Shown: positions 57,582 to 64,000 of the stretch, one piece after another | Position numbering within the stretch: the first letter of the stretch is position 1 | Layout: each line of letters opens with the position of its first letter | From: Tritrichomonas foetus | Lineage: Eukaryota; Parabasalia; Tritrichomonadida; Tritrichomonadidae | NCBI GenBank assembly: GCA_001839685.1 | Contig: MLAK01000719.1 | Coordinates: 4,242 to 68,241 of the forward strand | DNA: 64,000 nucleotides | Reading direction: 5' to 3' | The notes under the pieces: generated by a model | Told to the model about the DNA's origin: nothing | Seen by the model: only the letters and a program-made list of their open reading frames with translations | Databases searched by the model: none | Position numbers and translations under genes: made by a program

Positions 57582-59252
57582 TTACTTTTTGTGTGTTTTC
57601 TTTTTAACTTCTCTGATGTAGTTCAAGTAATCTTGTTGTTCGACCATTCTTCTTTCTTCATCTATGCGGTATTCCACAAGATTATTTTTAATTTCATCTC
57701 TCATTGCTTCAATTTGTGGTTGTAAGGCATTTAGTTCTACTCTATATTGTTCAATTTCCTGAGTGAAGACGCTATTGAAGTTATCACCAGTGCCACTTGG
57801 CTTTTCGAGACCTGCACACTTCAACTCGATTTCTAAACGCTCTTCAAAAGATCGACAAAGGTAATCATCGAATTCAACTTGTGGAATTGGTGCATGTGTT
57901 ACGAGAAGAGCGTTATCTTCGTTGGCCAACTCTAATTGTTTTTGTTTCAGTCTTCTTGCATTTTGGTTCAGTAACTTTTGTTTTTTAACATGCTCACAAA
58001 TTTTTCGATATAATTCACCATTTGAATGATTAAAATCAGCATCTGGACCACTCGCAGAATCCACATATTTATTCTTATGGCGTTCATGATAATCATTATC
58101 ATGATTAGTATTTTCTAAATTATTTCCTAAATGGTTTTCTGGAATGCTAGAACGATTATTCTCATGATTATCTGATTTAGATTTATTATTTCGAGAATCA
58201 TGATTTTCGGAATGATTAGAATTATTCTGAATTTCATTTGATTCGCTATTGGAAAGGCTTAAAAATTTACATAATTTTCCTGTTTCACTTATAGCATCAT
58301 TTTCATCATTATTTTCATGATCATTTTCATTACTATTTTGAAAGTTTCCTTGATTATCATCATTTGGAAGTTTCTCATTATTTTCACCTTCATCATCATC
58401 GCTTGATTCAGGTTCAGCTTCAACGAAAGCGCATAAAAGACAGTGAACAATGCTGTTGTTATTTCTTTGTAAATCAGCCATTGGAAAAGTTGGAGTTATT
58501 CCACGCCAAAACTCAGAAACGTCGCTTGGTGCAGGGGGCGGCCTTGGAAGTGGCAAAAGTTGTTTCGTTCTTTCTTTTCTGGACGACTCCCTTTGCGAAA
58601 GCGCGACAATTTGGTTCATTTTCTCGCTCCAGTGAATTTTTGGATGATTCTGACCATTTCTTCTTTCAAAAGTAATTTCCCGACAAATGTCATCAATTTC
58701 TTCGGCGGTTGGAAGCGGTTGGAAAAAGGGAGCTGACCTGACCCAAATGTCGAGTGGATTTCCTGTAGCTTGGAGTTCGTTTCGTTTGTTTGCGCGAATG
58801 CTTCTCTCGCTGTGGACCGTCCCGCTTCCGCCCTGAGAGTTTCTATCGTACGATCGAGGCGTGCTTGACATTTTCTGTGTTTGATTGCTTCTATTTCTTT
58901 TTGAATCGCCAAGGGAAGTCGTTCTGGTGACATGCATTGAATTGTAATCGACTGGCATAACAGCGCGTGCATTCTGAATTGAGTTTATTTGCTGTAAAAG
59001 TTGTTCGGATTGATATTGAAACTTTTTATGGGATTCTTCAAGCTCGCCCTGAACATGAATAAGTTCGCCTTGAATTTGATGATAGTTTACAGGAATATCT
59101 TCGAAAGAATTGAGCGGATTATTATTATTTTTTAAATTGGAATTCTTCGCTTTTTTGAGTAAATCATTACATGCAGTCAGGTTGGTTTTATCAATTAAGA
59201 GGGAATTTTGATCGAAACAAGAATAACCGACTGAAGAATGATTTAGGGTCAT
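57582..59252 (-). CDS. ADA3/Ngg1-like transcriptional adaptor (tentative)
   Basis: The 556-aa product has an N-terminal coiled part (about 48-92). A middle region includes PPPAPSDVSEFWRGITPTFP followed by NNNSIVHCLLCAFVEAE, which resembles ADA3's 'YGPLTQRLLQALVEE' block. An Asn/Asp/His/Glu-rich linker spans about 275-400. The C-terminal block VEFDDYLCRSFEERLEIELK, CAGL, followed by a helical hairpin, resembles ADA3's 'ALE-RL-EEL--GL' and its coiled C-terminus. ADA3 anchors Gcn5 in the SAGA/ADA histone acetyltransferase module. The match is from memory of the family and is only suggestive; otherwise an unknown nuclear protein. Confidence 0.5.
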   Translation of the reverse strand: MTLNHSSVGYSCFDQNSLLIDKTNLTACNDLLKKAKNSNLKNNNNPLNSFEDIPVNYHQIQGELIHVQGELEESHKKFQYQSEQLLQQINSIQNARAVMPVDYNSMHVTRTTSLGDSKRNRSNQTQKMSSTPRSYDRNSQGGSGTVHSERSIRANKRNELQATGNPLDIWVRSAPFFQPLPTAEEIDDICREITFERRNGQNHPKIHWSEKMNQIVALSQRESSRKERTKQLLPLPRPPPAPSDVSEFWRGITPTFPMADLQRNNNSIVHCLLCAFVEAEPESSDDDEGENNEKLPNDDNQGNFQNSNENDHENNDENDAISETGKLCKFLSLSNSESNEIQNNSNHSENHDSRNNKSKSDNHENNRSSIPENHLGNNLENTNHDNDYHERHKNKYVDSASGPDADFNHSNGELYRKICEHVKKQKLLNQNARRLKQKQLELANEDNALLVTHAPIPQVEFDDYLCRSFEERLEIELKCAGLEKPSGTGDNFNSVFTQEIEQYRVELNALQPQIEAMRDEIKNNLVEYRIDEERRMVEQQDYLNYIREVKKKTHKK

Positions 59253-59584
59253 TTGTTTCTATGATTTTTTTCTGAAGTTTATTTTCAAGAATTCACAAGT
59301 TAGATTTTGGCGCGAAAATATATTCACCTTAAATTTGCCAGCTTTTTCGGTTAAGTGGTGAATCCACTGCTTCATACCCAATTCTTAATTATCTGAATTT
59401 ATATTATGTAAAATGAATTAATTGAATTTTATTTATTATATAATACCGATTCGCTCAATAATACTACCAATAGAAAATTTTGATCTAATATTTTAATTAG
59501 AAAAAAATTAAACATATAAATATACAACAATAAAATAATAGAAAACATTAAAAAATAGTATAAAATCTATTTATTAACAAAAAA
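59253..59584. other. intergenic, nothing recognised
   Basis: A/T-rich spacer between two - strand genes; no repeat, ORF or RNA supported. Confidence 0.5.
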
Positions 59585-62500
59585 TTATAAAAACAATTCA
59601 CCCGAAAGAAAGGCATCTTCAATTTTCATGACTCTGTCTTTGTTCAAATACAAAAGTTCACCGCTGCCTATTCCTTCTTCACCAAAATTAGTTAAATATA
59701 CGGATTGAATTTGATGAACAATTCCAAGTGCAGGATTAGATACAAAACATAATCCTGCATTGCTTCCTGACAAAGGAATTATGACGGTTAATCTTTCAAT
59801 TAAATCATGGTAGTTTTCAACTGTTCCTTCAATTAAATCTACAGCCGATTCATTATCATCTAAAATGTCAGCGACAAATGGAATTTCAGAGAACTCGAAA
59901 AAGTTTGATGGAAGATCAATAAAAGTGAAATAATCGAGATAAATTCTACCTTTTTTCTCCAATTTAAATATTGTGCATAAGTCATCATAAGAATTTTCCA
60001 AATTTGGCCTGAAAAGAGAATCTGGAATATCAATTGGAATCCAAAGTCCACACAAGGCAATAATGAATGAATATCTTAAAAACAGATAATCATCAATTTC
60101 TTCATATTCTGCATAATTTACAAAATGACTATTAGATGAAAAATAAGATAAATGATCGTTATTTTCCCAGTAAAACCGTAAGGTTTCAGCGAATGAATCA
60201 ATTGGATTTTCTGAATTTAATAATGCCAGCAAAAAGAACGCCAATTTGGAACATTTCTTAAAACTGTATAAATAATCTTCATCATTTTCATTTTGAATAT
60301 CTTCATAATTATGTTTGTTTTCACAATTTTCTTGATGATTATAAAGGCGATAAGTATTTTGGTGGTATAGCCAAAGAAGGCGAAAAGCGTTGCCAATTAA
60401 AAGAGTTGTTCGAAAATCATCAATTGCAAATGGAAATGATCTTAATCGTAACTCAACATTTTTAATCATAGTTTCAATAATTGAAAACAAATTAAATGCA
60501 GAATTATAAACACCATACATTTCCATGTAATAATTATACTCAACAGGATGATTTTTTTGAAAATGATGACTAAATAAAGGTAATCTTGCATTTGATCGTC
60601 CGAATTTATTATCTTTTGACATTGTCCAAATTTGTAAACCAGAAAATCCTTCAAATATTAAAATAGGTATATCGCCACCATTTGTTTTAAAAGGATGAAC
60701 AAAAGAACCAAGATACTTCATTCTCTTTTCATGATAATTTTCCATTATTTGATCAAAATTAGGTTTAGTGGCCGCAGGCTTTTCAAAGAAGCATTGACCA
60801 ACATCACCTAATTTAAGAATTAGGTTCTTAAAACTCATTGGCGGGTTTCCTTTATATTCAATAATGGTGTTTTGGAATGGTTGAAAAGTTTCAGGTAATT
60901 CATTTGCAAGCTCTTCCAGAGTTTCTGCTTTTATAGTCTGTGCGGGAGAGCCATCATATAAAAAGTTAAAACAATTTATATATGAAATTAATGCTAAGAA
61001 AATATGAATGGTTTCTTGTTCTAAATTCCCCTTTGATGCCTCAAGCGCAGTTATATAACAAATAGCGAAGAACTTTGTTGATAAAAGTACCGATTGGGGG
61101 GAATATCCATTGGGTTTGAAATCTCGATCAAATGACACTTTAGTGAACGCAGAAGTTGGATAAAGACGAATTAATTCACTCCATAAATTAAATGATTCTT
61201 TGGCTGTATTAAAAATGGATGGAGTATACAAACAAAAGTTTGAACGTAATCTATAAAAAATGGAATTATCAACATCAACAACTTTTTCAGCTACTTCTTC
61301 AAGAATGCTATGAATTAAAGTTCTTGAACAACGAGATGAAACTCTTTTACAAAATGAATGTGACTTGCTTGACAGAATTTCAATATAAGATAATTCTTCA
61401 TAATTTTTATCAGAAATATCAATATGCTCATTTTCACAATTTTTAGTGATAAAATCATCACATTTTTTCAGGATTTCTGAACCAGTTAATTGTTCTTTAG
61501 ATAACATATTAATGATATAATTTCGAAGGATTTTCTCTTCATCTTTTATAAAAACTGTTCTATCAGAAACACAACATAATAAAAAATTAAAATATGCAAA
61601 TAATTTTTTCGATGTAATTTCATTATATAAATCAAAGATATGAAAAGTAACGAAAGCGAGGGATCCAATATTCAAAGCAAAAGATAAAGCACAAATTGAT
61701 GCAGCATAACAGCCAATTACATCATATGAAAAATCAGCATATTTTAAAAAGGCATCATAAATTTCTTCACCTGTTTTTTCAACAACTCCTAAACTATATA
61801 ACGCACTAAAAGCGCAAATTCTCATTGGCACTATTGTTATCGAAAGTAAAACATTATCATTTAAAGATTCGCCATCATTCTCCCACATTTTTTTGTAATC
61901 TTCAAATCCAGCTTGACTATATTTACAAAATCGTCGAAAAGCTATGGAATGGCAAGGGGCTGCTTCAGCAATATAAACACCTTTATCTAAAACAGAACGA
62001 TAGTAGAAAGGTATTTTTTTAGATCCATTATCAAGTCTGTCACTTTCAAAGATTTTTTCCATGTAAATACTTACTGGGAAAATTGCAAAGCTTGGATCTT
62101 GTTCAAAATCAATGAATCTTTCTAGTGCACAAAATATATTCTTTCGAATATTTAAAGCTCCATGTACATGAAAACTTGTCGCACCTTTTGTTCGATTGTC
62201 GATATTGATTAAATCATGACCTTTTTCAATCTGTGGGAAAAGATCAAGTTCAATGGCACATGAATAGATATTATTGATCATTAAAATTGAATCTTGTTGT
62301 GTAATTGCTTTGAAAAACTTAGGAGATGAAAAATATGTATGTGTGGTTGAAAAAAAGTTGCGAACTAAAGAATGAGTGATAATTGGGTGATAAGGATCAT
62401 ACTTAATTAAAGAAACAATTAAATCAAATTGTTTTGATAATGTTTCAGGAATGGAAAATTCTTCAATGATTTCTTCATGATTAATGATATAATCCCAGGC

Positions 62501-63298
62501 AATGTTGCCGAGTGAGATAATTGGAATGGTGGTTGTTGGAAAAGAGTTATAATTCAGATCTTTTAATGTATTAACATCATATGAAATTAGGTAAAAATAA
62601 TTATCATGGAAAAAACTTGTGAATGCACATCGGAAAATATCATCAACTGATAAATGCTCAATTAATTTAGCAATTAATAAAGAATTTTTTAAAACAAATT
62701 GTGGCCAATGTGTAAAAAGTGCAGATGTGTCGAAATGTTCAGAAAGTGCTGCAGCTATTAAATGTAAATATGATGGATTAATGCTCGATAGCTCAATTAG
62801 AAAGTCAACAATATATTTGACGTTATCATTATTTTTACGAGCATGCATAATAATTGACCCAAAACAAATGTCTGCTAAATCTGTAACGAAATCGCAATGA
62901 TCACTACTAAATTCAACGTTTGGTGGATTGACTGGAAGATATGAGTGAAGTGGGCAAAAAAAATTCAAATTCATTGAATTGAAATCACCGCAACAACAAA
63001 ACCCTGTTTTTGGAAAGCCAAAATAGACGTCATGATTTTGATGTTTTGAATTCATAAAACACGACAGGCAGAGAGGAGCTGCATTGAATAGCCCGCACGT
63101 GTTGCAAAATAAAGTGAGTTTTGGCGTCTTCCATTTTTCTGTACAAACGGAGTCAACTTTATTTGATTGTTGATTTGCGATCCAGTTTGCGAAAGTTAAT
63201 TTTTCGTCATTTACTAGCATTTTCTTTGCAAATTCAATGGCTCTTTTTGGGTTTTGATAAAAATAATCTCTCAACTCGCGAATTTGCTGAGATTTCAT
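59585..63298 (-). CDS. UBR-box N-recognin-like protein lacking an obvious RING
   Basis: The 1237-aa product has an N-terminal UBR-type zinc finger at about 52-118 with the expected ligands: C52, C65, C68, C77, C80, H86, H89, CCCGD at 101-105 and C115/H118 (FCNTCGL, LCLSCF, HQNHD, FCPLH). UBR boxes bind N-degrons. The C-terminus (SVYLTNFGEEGIGSGELLYL, then NKDRVMKIED) matches the autoinhibitory-domain end of UBR1/UBR2/PRT6 ('YLDEYGE...PLYL...R'). The large middle is helical, as in that family. The RING-H2 that UBR1-class E3 ligases carry before the C-terminal domain was not visible; only isolated Cys and His occur at about 700-1000. Start is a true ATG; length is shorter than UBR1 (about 1750). 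Confidence 0.8.
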   Translation of the reverse strand: MKSQQIRELRDYFYQNPKRAIEFAKKMLVNDEKLTFANWIANQQSNKVDSVCTEKWKTPKLTLFCNTCGLFNAAPLCLSCFMNSKHQNHDVYFGFPKTGFCCCGDFNSMNLNFFCPLHSYLPVNPPNVEFSSDHCDFVTDLADICFGSIIMHARKNNDNVKYIVDFLIELSSINPSYLHLIAAALSEHFDTSALFTHWPQFVLKNSLLIAKLIEHLSVDDIFRCAFTSFFHDNYFYLISYDVNTLKDLNYNSFPTTTIPIISLGNIAWDYIINHEEIIEEFSIPETLSKQFDLIVSLIKYDPYHPIITHSLVRNFFSTTHTYFSSPKFFKAITQQDSILMINNIYSCAIELDLFPQIEKGHDLINIDNRTKGATSFHVHGALNIRKNIFCALERFIDFEQDPSFAIFPVSIYMEKIFESDRLDNGSKKIPFYYRSVLDKGVYIAEAAPCHSIAFRRFCKYSQAGFEDYKKMWENDGESLNDNVLLSITIVPMRICAFSALYSLGVVEKTGEEIYDAFLKYADFSYDVIGCYAASICALSFALNIGSLAFVTFHIFDLYNEITSKKLFAYFNFLLCCVSDRTVFIKDEEKILRNYIINMLSKEQLTGSEILKKCDDFITKNCENEHIDISDKNYEELSYIEILSSKSHSFCKRVSSRCSRTLIHSILEEVAEKVVDVDNSIFYRLRSNFCLYTPSIFNTAKESFNLWSELIRLYPTSAFTKVSFDRDFKPNGYSPQSVLLSTKFFAICYITALEASKGNLEQETIHIFLALISYINCFNFLYDGSPAQTIKAETLEELANELPETFQPFQNTIIEYKGNPPMSFKNLILKLGDVGQCFFEKPAATKPNFDQIMENYHEKRMKYLGSFVHPFKTNGGDIPILIFEGFSGLQIWTMSKDNKFGRSNARLPLFSHHFQKNHPVEYNYYMEMYGVYNSAFNLFSIIETMIKNVELRLRSFPFAIDDFRTTLLIGNAFRLLWLYHQNTYRLYNHQENCENKHNYEDIQNENDEDYLYSFKKCSKLAFFLLALLNSENPIDSFAETLRFYWENNDHLSYFSSNSHFVNYAEYEEIDDYLFLRYSFIIALCGLWIPIDIPDSLFRPNLENSYDDLCTIFKLEKKGRIYLDYFTFIDLPSNFFEFSEIPFVADILDDNESAVDLIEGTVENYHDLIERLTVIIPLSGSNAGLCFVSNPALGIVHQIQSVYLTNFGEEGIGSGELLYLNKDRVMKIEDAFLSGELFL

Positions 63299-63461
63299 GA
63301 ATTTTTATCGTTACGACCTTAAGTTTGGTTAACCAATCAATAATTAACTGTCTACAAATATGTCTGGTTAATAAATTTTTAGTAAACCAATAAATATAGA
63401 GGGACTGTATACGTTTACTATTTCGGATCTTTGAAAAGAAATTGTTAAAAAATTCGAAAAG
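63299..63461. promoter_or_regulatory. divergent promoter with GTAACGATA
   Basis: Short region between the UBR gene (-) and the partial gene (+). On the - strand it reads GTAACGATAAAAATTC directly before the UBR ATG; TAACGATA is a known Myb element type in trichomonad promoters. Confidence 0.45.
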
Positions 63462-64000
63462 ATGAGTTCCGTCATAGCGACTGTAACTCCACCTACGAGG
63501 AAAATCACCTTTCCTTCGAATTGTATTATTAATTACACGCAAAATGTTTTATCTATGAAAGATGATACCGCTGCCAAACCATTCGAACAAAAAGCACAAT
63601 TTGAATCAATTGCGCCGACATTTGAATCATTTTTATCTCGTGTTCCAGCTACAGGAAAGTTCAGGATTATCAGCTTTTGTACTGAATTTTCTATTTTCAC
63701 GACACAATCGATTAAAGATTATTGTTTGAAGTTAGCAAGAGTTCGTTTCTCACCAAATTCGAAGAATTCGCAATTTGTTTCACTTGGTTTCGTTTATGAT
63801 ACGACTGTTCGTGACTTCTTGTCTTTAGATGATGTTGATACCAATTGTTTTGAAATGGTTGAAGCATTTGATGTTGCAGAAATGCTCGACTTGTTGGAAT
63901 GTGGTCTAGAAAAGCTTCGAAGGATCAAAGACTCAGTTTTTGTTTTCAGAATTGGATCAGAAAATAATTTCTTCGAATGGGTCATCATTCCAAAAACTGA
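63462..64000 (+). CDS. partial protein, unknown (runs off the right edge)
   Basis: Open from ATG (MSSVIATVTPPTRKITFPSN) to the end of the window, 179 codons without a stop. The sequence alternates hydrophobic and charged residues (KFRIISFCTEFSIFTTQSIK; SQFVSLGFVYDTTVRDFLSL; DVAEMLDLLECGLEKLRRIK; FRIGSENNFFEWVIIPKT) and looks globular with mixed alpha/beta content. No family recognised. It shares its 5' region with the UBR gene. Confidence 0.65.
   Translation, partial: MSSVIATVTPPTRKITFPSNCIINYTQNVLSMKDDTAAKPFEQKAQFESIAPTFESFLSRVPATGKFRIISFCTEFSIFTTQSIKDYCLKLARVRFSPNSKNSQFVSLGFVYDTTVRDFLSLDDVDTNCFEMVEAFDVAEMLDLLECGLEKLRRIKDSVFVFRIGSENNFFEWVIIPKT

Noticed and set aside
1..64000. tRNA, rRNA, transposon and intron search
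   Set aside because: By eye on both strands I found no T-arm-like tRNA sequence, no transposase or integrase motifs, and no GTATGT...ACTAACACACAG-type intron. Weak or short examples could be missed without software.

Overview
The window looks like nuclear DNA of a flagellated, intron-poor protist, most likely a parabasalid (trichomonad). This is inferred from several things. The genome is AT-rich. Nearly every gene is one uninterrupted ORF with short intergenic spacers. Typical eukaryotic complexes are present (APC/C, CORVET, p115/Uso1, Qa-SNARE, UBR ligase, chromoshadow protein). Two genes are axonemal. There is one Pmp-like (GGAI repeat) surface protein, a class known to be abundant in Trichomonas. 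Many starts carry TCA(C/T)TTTT initiator-like elements close to the ATG and TAACG/TTAAACGG (Myb-type) motifs, as in the known trichomonad core promoter. A Tritrichomonas-like species is my best guess and is not proven.

Layout: 0-6 kb has a CTTT microsatellite, an RNF113/Cwc24-like protein (-), a Pmp-like membrane protein (-), a 1.8 kb gene-poor stretch with a 23-bp inverted repeat and ambiguous bases, a CK1-type kinase (-) and a small basic ORF (+). 6-17 kb has a syntaxin-5-like Qa-SNARE whose zero-layer Gln is His (+), an 18-bp minisatellite, a 674-aa coiled-coil protein (-), a Ser/Pro-rich protein ending in a C2-like domain (+), a 1145-aa flavoprotein with five tandem flavodoxin domains fused to an FAD/NAD(P)H reductase module (+), and a small acidic protein (+). 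17-30 kb has a 729-aa unknown (-), a head-to-head pair of flagellar genes (CFAP119-like - and DNAAF10/WDR92 +), a PHD-finger protein (+) and Vps8 (-). 30-46 kb has a VWA protein with a C-terminal inactive E2/UEV-like domain (+), p115/Uso1 (-), a Ski8/WDR61-like WD40 protein (-) and an 1813-aa solenoid-like unknown (+). 46-64 kb has a 19-bp minisatellite, a chromoshadow-only protein (-), a small coiled-coil protein (-), APC8/Cdc23 (-), an 890-aa propeller-like unknown (-), a NAK-family kinase with NPF/DPF motifs (+), a 35-codon Pro/Gly-rich ORF (-), a coiled-coil protein (-), an ADA3-like protein (-), a UBR-box protein without a visible RING (-) and a partial gene running off the end (+).

The genes are functionally mixed, as expected for a eukaryotic chromosome, and there are no operons. 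Membrane trafficking (Qa-SNARE, p115, Vps8, NAK kinase) and ubiquitin biology (APC8, UBR, UEV-like, RNF113-like) recur. The most unusual object is the penta-flavodoxin reductase. No tRNA, rRNA, CRISPR array, transposon or spliceosomal intron could be supported. Several gene starts were moved to the first ATG because the longest open frame began with TTG or GTG.
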